64,000 bases of DNA, taken from assembly GCA_025210485.1 (NCBI GenBank), contig JAOARN010000053.1:1-64000 (forward strand), read 5' to 3'. Both the position numbers and the translations under genes were made by a program. The stretch is from Marinifilaceae bacterium (GTDB lineage: Bacteria; Bacteroidota; Bacteroidia; Bacteroidales; Marinifilaceae). Each line of letters starts with the position of its first letter. Position 1 is the first letter of the stretch. A model generated the notes under the pieces. That model did not search any database and was not told the DNA's origin. It was given only the letters and a program-made list of their open reading frames with translations. Shown here piece by piece: positions 1 to 10,277 of this stretch.

Positions 1-5
1 ATTTG

Positions 6-79
6 TGAACATGGAGGGATTCGAACCCCCAACCTCTTGGGCCGTAACCAAGTGCACTATCCAGTTATGCTACACGTCC
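6..79 (-). tRNA. tRNA-Arg (ACG), copy 1
   Basis: Read on the minus strand, the 7-bp acceptor (GGACGTG with CATGTTC), D arm, anticodon stem CTTGG/CCAAG, T arm GGGGG-TTCGAAT-CCCTC and discriminator A can all be drawn. The seven-base anticodon loop TTACGGC gives anticodon ACG, which decodes CGN arginine codons after A34 is edited to inosine. No CCA is encoded. It is identical to the copy at 122-195. Confidence 0.95.
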
Positions 80-121
80 TTCTTAAAAAAACAAAAATAT
101 GATTGTGTCGAAAATCATTTG

Positions 122-195
122 TGAACATGGAGGGATTCGAACCCCCAACCTCTTGGGCCGTAACCAAGTGCACTATCCAGTTATGCTACACGTCC
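122..195 (-). tRNA. tRNA-Arg (ACG), copy 2
   Basis: This has the same 74-nt cloverleaf and ACG anticodon as the copy at 6-79. The two lie head to tail with a 116-bp period, and the shared stretch includes the short flank ATTTGTGAAC after each 3' end. This is the promoter-proximal copy of a two-gene transcript, which looks like a recent tandem duplication. Confidence 0.95.
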
Positions 196-214
196 TTTGT
201 TTTCAAAAGCGATG

Positions 215-247
215 CAAATATAAGTAAATAAAACCGAATCACACAAA
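215..247 (-). promoter_or_regulatory. Bacteroidota-type promoter of the tRNA-Arg pair
   Basis: On the minus strand a TTTG (-33 element, 247-244) is followed after 21 bp by TATATTTG (-7 element, 222-215). This matches the TTTG / TAnnTTTG consensus of the main Bacteroidota sigma factor. It lies about 20 bp before the first tRNA, as expected for a stable-RNA promoter. Confidence 0.6.
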
Positions 248-1021
248 TTTTATCCTTTATAATTTTCATTTTCTCTTGTGTTTCTAGTATGTTGAGAATA
301 TAATAATGTAATATCTAAATATATATACCGATTAAAAAAAATTGAAAAACTTTAAATCTTTAAAGACATTTCAAGGAAATAGCTAAGATTAATATTTGTT
401 AATATTTTTTATTTCCTAAAAAAAAGTCATGAATTAATTAAACTAAAATTCATATTTTAATTTGATACTACAAAGCTTTCCTAATAGGCATTTCAGATTT
501 ACATAGCATCTTTTTTATTATTTTTTGATAAATGTACGTAGGGTAGTTTATCAATAAAGAGGAATGGACATATACAGAATACAAAATCAATATTGATTTG
601 ATTTTTTCTTAATTAGAAAACATAAGTTGTATTTTAAGTAAACTAAAACAATTGATTTATAAGCTTTAAACATACAATAACAAAGGAGCAAAAAATTTAA
701 AGTGTAAAAAAGGTATACACATTAAGTAAATCCAATGCTTAATCAAATAAATTATCATAATAGAATAATATAATTAACTTAGATTTTTAAAACGATTATG
801 TAACTAATAGAATTCAGATAATTATCATAAATTGACATACAGAGTCATATACCATTGAATTCATAGTATTATTACACATTCATAATATTAATTGTTAATT
901 TTATCATAAGCGTTATTAAAATATTAAGTTATCAATTAATAAGTTGCATTTAAAATTTTTTCTGAAAAAAAATCTTAGCAATTACAAAATTATACAGCAA
1001 TAAGAAATTAAATAAATATAT
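248..1021. other. AT-rich intergenic region
   Basis: Roughly 770 bp between the tRNA promoter and the sensor kinase. No reading frame, RNA gene or convincing hairpin was seen. It presumably holds the kinase promoter, but I could not place a clear TAnnTTTG box. Confidence 0.5.
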
Positions 1022-3838
1022 ATGCTTAGTAGACTTAAATTTCGTACACGTATATTATTAGGGTTCGGCATTGTAATTATGTTTACACTTAGTTATGCTA
1101 TTTTCTTCATCTTTCAATTAAATAGACTTAGAGTAGAAAGCGATTATGTGTATAAAAAAACTTATATATTGAGCAACAGTGTTCGGGATATAAATACATA
1201 TATAACCGACATAGAAAATTCGTTGACAATTGCTATTCTCTCAGAGGATACACTCACAAAAGAACGATTAATTGATAGCATAAACCTTTTCCAATTAAGA
1301 ACAATAACGGAATTTGACAACATCCTAAGTAGGTTTGACACTAAGAATAATCAACTACTAGATACATATAACAATTTCATAAAATGGGAACCTATTCGCA
1401 ATGATGTTTTAAATTCTAACGACCAGATATCCCAAAACAAACTTGCACTCAAGGAAAATCAACATTACTCAAAACTTAAGTCAAACATGGGCATAATGAC
1501 CCATATAATAGATAAATCAATATCTGAACTTTACAATAGAGTAGATGACAATTATGCTAAAAAAACATTTTTAATAGTTTTAATCTCTATTTTGATTATT
1601 TCATTATGCTTAATAATTGCACTAATAGTAACAAGCAGCATATCAAAGCCATTATATGATTTTTTAAAACGAGCTCATAAATTATATGATTATAAAATCA
1701 ACAATCTAAAGCTCAACGAAGAAGATTTAATGTGCAAAACAATTTCGGATTTAGATATAACATACAACAAACTACAATCAGAAATTCAAGAGAAGGAAAA
1801 AGCTAAACAAAAAATAAAAGAACAATATATCGAAATACAAACTTATTCCGAGAAACAGAGAAAATTCAACGAACAACTCGAAGCTAGAGTCAAACAAAGA
1901 ACTTTAGATCTTTCCGAAAGTGAGCAAAGATACAAGAGTCTAATCGAAGGAAGCACAGACATAATTCTAGTATATGAGTTTTTAGATAATGACAAAATAA
2001 AGCTTTCAGAATTCAATCAAACTGCCTGCTATACGCTTGGGTACACAAAGCAAGAATTATCAAAAATCAATATAAGTGAGTATATAGAAGATTTGGACAA
2101 CGAGACTCTTGCAACGAGAATCAATGATTTAAAATCAAACAGAAAACAAACCTTTGAACAAAACTACATTTCTAAAACAGGCAATAAAATTGCTGTTGAA
2201 ACTGTAAGTCAAATAATTAAGATAAATTCCAGAAATGCAATTCTTTCTATATCTAGAGATGTCACAAAACGAAAAAACGCACAGGAAGCTTTGGTAAAAA
2301 GTGAAAGACGACTTAGAAAAATGATTCTAAAATCCCCACTACCTATACTGTTTGCTGACGAAACAAATAAAGTTGAGTATTTGAATGACAAATTCGTACA
2401 ACAATTTGGCTATTCTAATTACGATATAAAAACCATAGATGATTTTGAGAAATTATGTTATCCAAACTCTGACTACAGACACAGTGTAAAAAAGCAATGG
2501 CAAGAAGTAATTAATAAATCAAAAATCAACGAGACCGACATTCCAAAACAAGAACTCAAAATACACACAAAATATGGAACAGACAGAATCTGTGAATTAC
2601 ATATGATGCCTTTCGAAAGTTTACATATGGTTATATTCAATGACATAACAGATATAGATAAAACACAAAAGGAACTAGTGGAGGCAAAACAAAAGGCAGA
2701 GGAAAGCGACAGATTAAAATCTGCTTTTCTTGCAAATATGTCACATGAGGTGCGCACTCCTATGAATGGTATTATCGGATTCTCAGAAATGTTAAAACAA
2801 GAAAATCTTAGTTCTGGACAGCTAGAAAATTATATTGATATTATCCATAAAAGCTCACAACAATTACTCAAGATCATAACCGATATACTTGATATCTCTA
2901 AACTAGATTCAGGTCAAACTCAAATCATTGAAAAAGAATTAAATCTAAATAAATTACTATGTAAACTATACGATGATTTAAGTTATGATAATCGAGATGA
3001 TGATGAAATTAACTTAATTCTAGATATCAACCTGCCTGAAATCGAATCAATCATTATTGCAGAAGAACGAAAACTCATTCAAATTCTTCAAAATTTATTA
3101 AGCAATGCATATAAATTCACATCTGCGGGTGAAATAAAGTTTGGATATAAATTAATAAATGACAAAAACATTGAATTTTATGTTTCCGACACAGGCATAG
3201 GAATTCCAGAGGATAAACAAAAGGTAATATTCGAAAGATTTAGACAGGGTAATGACTCATATTCTGGAAATTATGGCGGAACAGGCTTAGGTTTAGCAAT
3301 TTCAAAAGGTTTTGTTGAACTAATGGGAGGTAATATTCGATTAGAAACAGAAGAAGATAAAGGAACAAATGTTTATTTCACAATCCCATACAAACCTGTT
3401 CACACAGAATCTATCAAACATAAAAATAGATCTAAGAAAAATTGGTCTGACAAACTAGTTCTTGTCGTTGATGAATCCGAAACTAAATTCAAATCTTTTG
3501 ATAATATGATTCATCAATACGCAGATCTAAAAACAATGCAAGCCTATTCTGCAAGAAAAGCTGTTGAGTTAAGTTTGTTAAATTCAAAGATAGATTTAAT
3601 TATACTTAATAAATATTTCAATTACGATGAAGCTTTTGAATCTATTAAAGCTATTAGAAAAATTAGAAATAAACTTCCGGTATTATTTATTGATAAAAAA
3701 GACAATTGCATCCGAATTAATTCCGAAATAGAGGTTTCAACATTATATTACAAGTCTAGTGAAAATGAAATAATCAATGCCATAAGCAAAGGCTTTTATA
3801 GTGAAAATTATATTTACAATATGGAAGAGGTTAGTTAA
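1022..3838 (+). CDS. Membrane PAS sensor histidine kinase with degenerate receiver tail
   Basis: 938 residues. A membrane segment (about 11-31), an extracytoplasmic helical sensor region, a second membrane segment (about 185-205) and a coiled coil (to about 300) precede two PAS domains (about 303-420 and 425-550). The kinase core follows: H box SHEVRTP with phospho-accepting His575, N box with Asn695, G1 DTGIGIP near 723 and G2 GGTGLGL near 752. Residues 815-925 resemble a receiver domain, but the usual phospho-Asp position reads LIILN, so Asn replaces Asp and the domain is probably not phosphorylated. No response regulator gene is adjacent, so the partner and signal are unknown. The start is the first ATG and gives a natural N-terminal membrane anchor. 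Confidence 0.9.
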   Translation: MLSRLKFRTRILLGFGIVIMFTLSYAIFFIFQLNRLRVESDYVYKKTYILSNSVRDINTYITDIENSLTIAILSEDTLTKERLIDSINLFQLRTITEFDNILSRFDTKNNQLLDTYNNFIKWEPIRNDVLNSNDQISQNKLALKENQHYSKLKSNMGIMTHIIDKSISELYNRVDDNYAKKTFLIVLISILIISLCLIIALIVTSSISKPLYDFLKRAHKLYDYKINNLKLNEEDLMCKTISDLDITYNKLQSEIQEKEKAKQKIKEQYIEIQTYSEKQRKFNEQLEARVKQRTLDLSESEQRYKSLIEGSTDIILVYEFLDNDKIKLSEFNQTACYTLGYTKQELSKINISEYIEDLDNETLATRINDLKSNRKQTFEQNYISKTGNKIAVETVSQIIKINSRNAILSISRDVTKRKNAQEALVKSERRLRKMILKSPLPILFADETNKVEYLNDKFVQQFGYSNYDIKTIDDFEKLCYPNSDYRHSVKKQWQEVINKSKINETDIPKQELKIHTKYGTDRICELHMMPFESLHMVIFNDITDIDKTQKELVEAKQKAEESDRLKSAFLANMSHEVRTPMNGIIGFSEMLKQENLSSGQLENYIDIIHKSSQQLLKIITDILDISKLDSGQTQIIEKELNLNKLLCKLYDDLSYDNRDDDEINLILDINLPEIESIIIAEERKLIQILQNLLSNAYKFTSAGEIKFGYKLINDKNIEFYVSDTGIGIPEDKQKVIFERFRQGNDSYSGNYGGTGLGLAISKGFVELMGGNIRLETEEDKGTNVYFTIPYKPVHTESIKHKNRSKKNWSDKLVLVVDESETKFKSFDNMIHQYADLKTMQAYSARKAVELSLLNSKIDLIILNKYFNYDEAFESIKAIRKIRNKLPVLFIDKKDNCIRINSEIEVSTLYYKSSENEIINAISKGFYSENYIYNMEEVS

Positions 3839-4118
3839 TAATATAATTTAAAGCTTTATATGAGCTAAATTTAAATGACATAAAGCTCTTTGATATACAA
3901 ACAATATAGATTAAAATGCATTTAACAAAAAAATAATGAAGCGCATTTAATATAAACAAAAATCTAATATTAAGAATATAAACCTGTAAATAAATATTTT
4001 ATTACAAAATCAATAAGAGCGTAGTAAACCACACAAAATCATTCAATTAATTTTGACAATAGCTTTATGTTTCATGAAAACAACACATGAGATTATTCAG
4101 ATGGAAAAACCTATAAAG
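3839..4118. other. Convergent intergenic region, no gene seen
   Basis: About 280 bp between the stop of the kinase and the hairpin after citrate synthase. It is AT-rich, with no reading frame or RNA gene that I can support. Confidence 0.4.
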
Positions 4119-4150
4119 CAATGGGATAAGCAAAAAAACTCATCCCATTG
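4119..4150 (-). terminator. Hairpin terminator after citrate synthase
   Basis: CAATGGGAT (4119-4127) pairs with ATCCCATTG (4142-4150). The stem can extend by AG/CT across a mismatch, leaving an A-rich loop. It begins 4 bp after the citrate synthase stop codon. The T tract after it on the minus strand is short, so termination strength is uncertain. Confidence 0.6.
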
Positions 4151-4154
4151 TGAA

Positions 4155-5480
4155 CTATACTGTTTCAGGATTCACAGCTAGCTTTACCATTTCCTCCAAC
4201 ATACTAGTAGTTACAGATTTTGGTCGCTCCAAAGGATAAGCTAAAGCTCTATCCCATATTACATTTGCACAAATACCTATTGCCCTTCCAATTCCAAATA
4301 ATACTGTATAAAAATCATATTCTGTTACACCATAATGCCACTGAATCACTCCAGATTGAGCATCTACATTTGGCCATGGATTTTTTGCCTTTCCATGCTT
4401 CATCAATATATCCGGAACTACTTTAAAAAGCATATCAGCATACTTAAAAATAGGATCCTCTGGAAGATGTTTTAAACTAAATTCTCTTTGCAGCATATAG
4501 CGAGGATCTGTTTTACGTAGAACGGCATGTCCAAAGCCAGGTATAACCTGCCCCGAATTCAAAGTATCCCAAACAAACTGTGACATTTCATCCCGACTAG
4601 GCATTTTATTATCCATTTTATTCATGACCTCTTGCAACCACCTCAAAACCTCCTGATTAGCAAGACCATGAAGTGGTCCAGCCAATCCATTAATCATAGC
4701 CGAAATCGAGAGATAAATATCAGATAATGAAGAAGCTACCAAATGACCAGTATGCGCACTCACATTACCACTTTCATGATCACTGTGTATTATAAAATGC
4801 AATCGAGAAACATCATCATAGGGCTTACCTATATTCATCATATGTGCAAAATTACCTCCCATATCCAAATTTGGATTAGAGTGAATCCGATCTCCTTTTC
4901 TATAAAGCTTATTATATATATAAGCAGCTATCTCAGGCAGTTTTGCTAATAAATTTAGGGCATCTTCATAGGTTGGCTCCCAATAGTCCATTTTGCTCAA
5001 ACCAGCCCTATACTGCCTATTAAACAAAGACTCCCTATTCATACTTAAAATAGCAGTAGAAAAGATTGCCATTGGATGACTATTACTTGGAAAAGAGTCA
5101 ATAACTTCATAAACATAACGTGGAACTATTCGACGTTTACTAAATTCATCAATAACCTGACCAACTTCCTGTTCATTAGGAAATCGCCCTGTAAGTAGAA
5201 GATAAAACAATCCTTCAACATAAGGCATTTCACTATCTTTTGGTTTTGGCAAATTTTCAATCACCTCATTCAAAGTATATCCACGATATCTAATTCCTTC
5301 CTCTGGATCCAAATAGGATATATCAGTTATCAATGACTTCAAACCCCTCATACCACCAATAACCTGAGAAACAGTGACTTTATCAATTACCACATCACCA
5401 TATTCTTTAAGTAATTTTTGTGTTCTAGGTCTATGTTTGAGTATTTCCTTATATAAACTTTGTTTTAATGTTTTTTTCAT
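4155..5480 (-). CDS. gltA: Citrate synthase, mitochondrial-type
   Basis: Condenses acetyl-CoA with oxaloacetate to citrate, the entry step of the oxidative TCA branch. At 441 residues it has the length and style of the eukaryotic-like type I enzyme found in Bacteroidota. The catalytic triad is visible: His271 (GPLHGLANQ), His318 (PGFGHAVLR) and Asp373 (NVDAQSG), near the positions of the pig-heart residues 274, 320 and 375. It lies 111 bp downstream of aconitase on the same strand, so co-transcription is likely. Isocitrate dehydrogenase, often part of this cluster in Bacteroides, is not in the window. Function is firm; the symbol follows common use. Confidence 0.96.
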   Translation of the reverse strand: MKKTLKQSLYKEILKHRPRTQKLLKEYGDVVIDKVTVSQVIGGMRGLKSLITDISYLDPEEGIRYRGYTLNEVIENLPKPKDSEMPYVEGLFYLLLTGRFPNEQEVGQVIDEFSKRRIVPRYVYEVIDSFPSNSHPMAIFSTAILSMNRESLFNRQYRAGLSKMDYWEPTYEDALNLLAKLPEIAAYIYNKLYRKGDRIHSNPNLDMGGNFAHMMNIGKPYDDVSRLHFIIHSDHESGNVSAHTGHLVASSLSDIYLSISAMINGLAGPLHGLANQEVLRWLQEVMNKMDNKMPSRDEMSQFVWDTLNSGQVIPGFGHAVLRKTDPRYMLQREFSLKHLPEDPIFKYADMLFKVVPDILMKHGKAKNPWPNVDAQSGVIQWHYGVTEYDFYTVLFGIGRAIGICANVIWDRALAYPLERPKSVTTSMLEEMVKLAVNPETV

Positions 5481-5591
5481 AATAAAAATAATTAAAAGTT
5501 AAAAAAAGAAAGTAATCTCAATAAAATCATCAACTTAATATTGAGTAAACATAACGATATCATACTGAAATATCGAAACTAAAAATAAACT

Positions 5592-7856
5592 TTATGCTAA
5601 TTTGTTCTTTATTAGATTTAAAGCTGATCCATATTTAAACCATTCTATTTGATTCGCACTAAAACTATGATTAACGGTAATTTTTTCGCTTTCCCCATCA
5701 GAGTGTTTTATTTTCACAACAAGCTTAGAACCAGGCTTAAAATCAGTCATATTTAATATATCGAATTTATCATCCTCCCTAATTTTATCATAATCCCTCG
5801 AATCATTAAAACTCAAAGCAAGTACACCTTGTTTTTTTAGATTTGTCTCATGAATTCTTGCAAAGGATTTTACAAGAACAACTTTTACACCCAGATGTCT
5901 AGGTTCCATAGCCGCATGTTCTCTTGATGAACCTTCTCCGTAATTATCCTCCGCCACTATAATACTTGAAATATTATTAGACTTAAGTGCTCGTGCAGTG
6001 TTTGGTACTAAATCGTATTGTCCAGTTATAATATTAAAGACAGAATTTGGTTTATCATTAAAACTATTAATAGCACCAATAAGTAAGTTATTAGATATAT
6101 TATCCAAATGTCCCCTAAACCTAAGCCAAGGACCAGCCATTGAGATATGATCTGTTGTACATTTCCCCTTTACCTTTATCAACAAAGCAAGATCTTCAAT
6201 ATCTTTATTATCCCAAGCTTGAAAATCGGGAAGAAAAGCTAAGCGTTTTGATTTTTCATCTATACTTATATTTTGATTAATCGGATTCTCCTCAAAATGA
6301 ACATAACCAAAGCTATTATCTTCAAAACCATTTTTAGGGAAACTATCCCCTATTGGAGGAAATAATTTGTATTCTTTATTATCTTCCGTTTTTAAACTAT
6401 CCTCCATTGGATTAAAATCCAACCTCCCTGAAAGGCTCATTGCAGTAACAATTTCGGGTGAAGCTACAAATGCATATGTATTCGGATTACCATCATTCCT
6501 CTTAGCAAAATTTCGATTAAAAGAAGTTATAATTGAGTTTTTTCTTTCTCCTTCAATATTATGTCTCTTCCATTGTCCAATACAAGGGCCACATGCATTT
6601 GACATAATTACACCACCTATTTTCTCAAACTCCTGAAGTATATTATCTCTTTCTGTTGTTGCTCTAATCATTTCAGATCCTGGAGTTATTATAAATTCCG
6701 ACTTGGCCTTTATATTATTTTCCCTTGCCTGCTTTGCAATAGAGGCTGCTCTAGATAAATCCTCATATGAAGAATTTGTGCATGATCCAATCAGACCAAC
6801 CTCAAGATCTAGAGGATATTTTTCTAATCGTGCGTGTTTAACAAATTCACTTATTGGTCTTGCCAAATCAGGAGTAAAAGGTCCATTAACATGAGGTTCA
6901 AGCTCATCCAAATTAATTTCAATATACTGATCATAAAAATTTTCTGGATTTTCTATAATTTCTTTATCACTAGTTAACAAATCTTTATAATTATCCAATA
7001 TAGGTATCAGTTCAGACCTAGATGTTTGCGTCAAATATTCGGTCATGGTAGAATCATAGTCAAAGATAGAAGTAGTAGCCCCAATCTCAGCACCCATATT
7101 ACATATAGTTGCTTTACCTGTGCAAGAGATACTTTTAGCCCCATCTCCAAAATACTCAATAATACAATCCGTTCCACCTTTAACAGTTAATATTCCAGCC
7201 AATTTAAGAATTACATCCTTAGGTGCAGCCCATCTGCTAAGGCTACCCGTCAACTTAACCCCAATAAGTTTTGGAAGCTTAAGTTCCCAAGGCATATCTA
7301 CCATAACATCAACAGCATCAGCACCTCCAACTCCAATAGCAAGCATTCCAAGCCCACCAGCATTAACTGTATGTGAATCAGTACCAATAAGCATAGATCC
7401 CGGTATGGCGTAATTTTCAAGAATAACCTGATGAATAATACCTGAACCAGGCTCCCAAAAACCTATACCTTTTTTACGACTAACATCTTTTAAGAAATCA
7501 TAAATTTCATTATTCTCTTTTTTTGCATTTTGTAAATCTTCCTCCGCACCTTTATTTGCCAATATCAAATGATCGCAGTGTACAGTTGTTGGAACTGTTG
7601 TTTTATTTAATCCTGTTTTGATAAATTGAAGTAAAGCCATTTGAGCTGTTGCATCTTGCATAGCTACTCTATCTGGTCTAAAATAAACATAATCTTTTCC
7701 TCTGATATATTTAGCATCAAATTCTGTATCCCATAAATGAGAGTACAATATTTTTTCGCTAATACTAAGAGGTTTCGCTATTTTCTTTTTTGCTTTCTGT
7801 AAATTTGAAAACATTTTTTCATACAGCTGTTTTATTTCGTTAAAATCAATAAGCAT
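5592..7856 (-). CDS. Aconitate hydratase
   Basis: Interconverts citrate and isocitrate with a [4Fe-4S] cluster. The three cluster cysteines lie in the expected motifs, one in GSCTNSS and two in [10 protein letters not shown], and the C-terminal swivel domain carries [10 protein letters not shown]. The product is 754 residues from the ATG at 7856. A longer frame would start at a TTG three codons upstream, but the ATG is the better start. It appears to be the first gene of a two-gene operon with citrate synthase, together giving the first two steps from acetyl-CoA to isocitrate. Length and motifs resemble mitochondrial-type aconitase rather than the longer AcnB. Confidence 0.95.
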   Translation of the reverse strand: MLIDFNEIKQLYEKMFSNLQKAKKKIAKPLSISEKILYSHLWDTEFDAKYIRGKDYVYFRPDRVAMQDATAQMALLQFIKTGLNKTTVPTTVHCDHLILANKGAEEDLQNAKKENNEIYDFLKDVSRKKGIGFWEPGSGIIHQVILENYAIPGSMLIGTDSHTVNAGGLGMLAIGVGGADAVDVMVDMPWELKLPKLIGVKLTGSLSRWAAPKDVILKLAGILTVKGGTDCIIEYFGDGAKSISCTGKATICNMGAEIGATTSIFDYDSTMTEYLTQTSRSELIPILDNYKDLLTSDKEIIENPENFYDQYIEINLDELEPHVNGPFTPDLARPISEFVKHARLEKYPLDLEVGLIGSCTNSSYEDLSRAASIAKQARENNIKAKSEFIITPGSEMIRATTERDNILQEFEKIGGVIMSNACGPCIGQWKRHNIEGERKNSIITSFNRNFAKRNDGNPNTYAFVASPEIVTAMSLSGRLDFNPMEDSLKTEDNKEYKLFPPIGDSFPKNGFEDNSFGYVHFEENPINQNISIDEKSKRLAFLPDFQAWDNKDIEDLALLIKVKGKCTTDHISMAGPWLRFRGHLDNISNNLLIGAINSFNDKPNSVFNIITGQYDLVPNTARALKSNNISSIIVAEDNYGEGSSREHAAMEPRHLGVKVVLVKSFARIHETNLKKQGVLALSFNDSRDYDKIREDDKFDILNMTDFKPGSKLVVKIKHSDGESEKITVNHSFSANQIEWFKYGSALNLIKNKLA

Positions 7857-8288
7857 AATAAGCAAGTATTACAGTTAATCATAAAATAAGAACAGATAGG
7901 ATGAAAAACCTTATTCACATCCTATTATGTTGATTTAAAAGAAATATCAACATTACATAAAAAGAGTTAGTTATTGTCCTATATAAAGTTTTACGAATGT
8001 GCTCCACAATATTAAAGGCACTTATTGATATATTTTACAACGAACAATATCAACATAAAGATTATCGGATTTAGACAATTAATTATCAATTAAAAATATG
8101 ATAATTAGCAAATTTGTTATTTATTAAATATATAAAAAAATAACTAGTTCACCATAAAATATATTTCCTAGTTTCATATCAACTCTCGATTGAAACACAA
8201 AGAAGAAATCAATAAACAGACAATTTAAAAAAGACAGCAACATATTTCTGTAAGCTCTAAATAATCCGAGTGAAAGAAATGGAATTAA
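7857..8288. other. Intergenic region upstream of aconitase
   Basis: About 430 bp with no supported gene. It is the likely site of the aconitase promoter on the minus strand. A 74-codon hydrophobic frame on the minus strand (8124-8348) overlaps the hairpins to the right and shows no coding signal I trust. Confidence 0.4.
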
Positions 8289-8390
8289 ATCAAACAATAA
8301 ATGTTTCACTCTTATTGTTTGATAATTATCTATATTTCTATTGGTCAATTGAATTTATTCCAGTTTAAATGATTATTCCATTTAAATTGG
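8289..8390. repeat. Two adjacent strong hairpins, function unknown
   Basis: Hairpin 1 has perfect 12-bp arms ATCAAACAATAA (8289-8300) and TTATTGTTTGAT (8312-8323) with an 11-nt loop. Hairpin 2 has arms CCAGTTTAAATG (8360-8371) and CATTTAAATTGG (8379-8390) with one G-T pair. Neither is followed by a clear T tract. They could be a small-RNA structure, a mobile-element remnant or regulator sites ahead of the SRAP gene at 8497. Confidence 0.5.
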
Positions 8391-8496
8391 GAAAAATTCA
8401 TATACTAGCTAGATTCATAATAAGAACAGTATATTTACATACTTTTTTTTGTATTTTTTATTAGTTTAATTTCAACAGCTTTACAGACAAATCATT

Positions 8497-9186
8497 ATGT
8501 GTTATTCTTATTCAATTATTGATATAGATATGTATTACAGAGATTGGCTGAATACCAAATGTAATTTTAATAACAAATACTATATCAATGGGTTTGATTT
8601 CCAAAAACTGCCAATTATCACCAATTTAGACAAAGATAAATTTAGCTTTGCAAACTGGGGATTGATTCCATCTTGGGCAAAAGATGAAAATATTAGAAAA
8701 TCAAATTTAAATGCTAGAATGGAAAGTATTTTTGAAAAAGCATCCTTTCGAGAATCAATAACGAATAGACGATGTTTGATTCCAGCAAGTGGATTTTTCG
8801 AATGGCAAGAATATAATAAACAAAAGTACCCTCATTATGTATCACTAAAAAATAAATCATTCTTCCATTTTGCAGGAATATGGGATTACTGTGTAGAAAA
8901 AGACACTGGAAAACTCAAACAAACCTATGCAATAATAACCACCAGAGCTAATAAATTAATGTCCCAAATTCATAATACAAAAAAAAGAATGCCTTTAATA
9001 TTAAATCAGTCAGATGAATTGAAATGGTTATCGAATTTAAACAACAGTGAAATAACAGAAATCTTGAATAATCCAACTTCTTCGAATCTTATGGATGCAT
9101 ACACCATAAAAAGAGGAATAGTAAACCGAAAAGAAAGCCTAGAACATTATATTTACCCTGAAAAAGAAATCAAAAAGCTATTTTAG
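8497..9186 (+). CDS. SRAP-domain protein (YedK/HMCES family)
   Basis: Protects abasic sites in single-stranded DNA by forming a thiazolidine crosslink through its N-terminal cysteine. The gene begins Met-Cys, so Cys2 becomes the N-terminal residue once Met is removed. Other active-site residues are in place: Asn72 (LNARMES), Glu102 (SGFFEW) and His159 (QIHNTKKRMP), close to Asn75, Glu105 and His160 of E. coli YedK. WGLIPSW near 54-60 is a further family signature. At 229 residues the length is typical. It is a single gene with no SOS partner next to it. The requirement for Cys2 fixes the start. Confidence 0.95.
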   Translation: MCYSYSIIDIDMYYRDWLNTKCNFNNKYYINGFDFQKLPIITNLDKDKFSFANWGLIPSWAKDENIRKSNLNARMESIFEKASFRESITNRRCLIPASGFFEWQEYNKQKYPHYVSLKNKSFFHFAGIWDYCVEKDTGKLKQTYAIITTRANKLMSQIHNTKKRMPLILNQSDELKWLSNLNNSEITEILNNPTSSNLMDAYTIKRGIVNRKESLEHYIYPEKEIKKLF

Positions 9187-9227
9187 AAGTTTATGGTATA
9201 ATCTTCTATATTTTGAATATTAAGATA

Positions 9228-9235
9228 TATTTTTG
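9228..9235 (+). promoter_or_regulatory. Possible -7 box of the dus gene
   Basis: TATTTTTG fits TAnnTTTG and lies about 38 bp before the ATG at 9274. No TTTG element is found at the expected upstream spacing, so this is tentative. Confidence 0.4.
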
Positions 9236-9273
9236 CAAACGGAATTAATTTAAAGGAAACAAATAATTATAAG

Positions 9274-10218
9274 ATGAAAATAGCTTTTGCACCTATACAA
9301 GGTTATAGTTTTTGGAAATATAGAGAACTTTACAATAAATATATTGGAGATATTGATGAATATTATTCTCCATTTATTGTTAAGCAAAAAGATGGAAGTA
9401 TAAAATCATCACATTTAAATGAAATAGAGCAAGAGAATAATCTTGATTTAAACTTAGTTCCTCAATTTGCATGTGCTAATTCAGAAGATTTTAATTTCTT
9501 TATAAATTTACTGCAAGGAAAATCATATGACAAATTCAATTGGAATATGGGCTGCCCATTTCCCATGTTAGTAAAAAGAAGCATGGGCTGTGGCATTATG
9601 TCGAAGCCTGAATTAATAAAGGAGATTCTTGATTCAGCTGAATTTGATACTACAAAGCTATCTATAAAAATGAGATTGGGATTCGATAATAATATAGATA
9701 TTTACAAATTATTAGATGTACTAAACAATTATAAATTAAACGAAATTATCATCCACCCTCGTACAGGTAAACAAGCATATAAAGGAGAAGTCGACTTAGA
9801 TAGTTTTGAAAAAGCTAAATCTATCTCAGAAAATAAAATCATATACAATGGAGATATTAATAGTCTTGAAGATTACGAATATTTAATGGACAGATTCCCT
9901 GATTTTGGAAAAATAATGATTGGTCGTGGAATTCTAAAAGACATCTTTTTATGTTCAAAAATAAAAGGCTCAGAACAGTTAAATCAATCACAAAAAAAAG
10001 AACTTCTTCACAATTTTCACGCAGAAATGCTTGATTTTGCAATAAACACATACTGTGGAGACAAACAAATTATGTTGAAAATGATTTCCTTTTGGGAATA
10101 CTTCAGCGAGCATTTTGATGATCAAAGAAAAATATTTAAGCTTATTAAGAAATCGGTTAATCCTCAAAAATATTTAACAGCAGTTAACAATGCCTTCTCT
10201 AGAGATATTATTTGTTAA
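9274..10218 (+). CDS. tRNA-dihydrouridine synthase
   Basis: Reduces uridine to dihydrouridine in the D loop of tRNAs, using FMN and NADPH. The FMN-binding TIM barrel begins with FAPIQGYS. The catalytic cysteine is Cys94 in NWNMGCPFP, and IKMRLGF, IIHPRTG, YNGDI and MIGRG follow in the canonical order. The C-terminal helical domain occupies about 235-314. At 314 residues it is within the Dus range. The spacing of 59 bp to the next gene on the same strand allows co-transcription with the EamA transporter, but the functions are unrelated. The exact Dus subclass cannot be fixed by eye. Confidence 0.93.
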   Translation: MKIAFAPIQGYSFWKYRELYNKYIGDIDEYYSPFIVKQKDGSIKSSHLNEIEQENNLDLNLVPQFACANSEDFNFFINLLQGKSYDKFNWNMGCPFPMLVKRSMGCGIMSKPELIKEILDSAEFDTTKLSIKMRLGFDNNIDIYKLLDVLNNYKLNEIIIHPRTGKQAYKGEVDLDSFEKAKSISENKIIYNGDINSLEDYEYLMDRFPDFGKIMIGRGILKDIFLCSKIKGSEQLNQSQKKELLHNFHAEMLDFAINTYCGDKQIMLKMISFWEYFSEHFDDQRKIFKLIKKSVNPQKYLTAVNNAFSRDIIC

Positions 10219-10277
10219 TTATGTTGGAAAATCAACTTTACTAATAAACAATATTTGTTAAAATACAGGTTTTTAAT

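Noticed and set aside
6-195. Possible CRISPR-like direct repeat at the left edge
   Set aside because: The repeated unit folds as a complete tRNA-Arg, so it is a duplicated tRNA gene.
8124-8348. 74-codon hydrophobic frame on the minus strand
   Set aside because: It overlaps the 8289-8323 hairpin, is made of low-complexity AT-rich codons, and has no recognisable motif or neighbour support.
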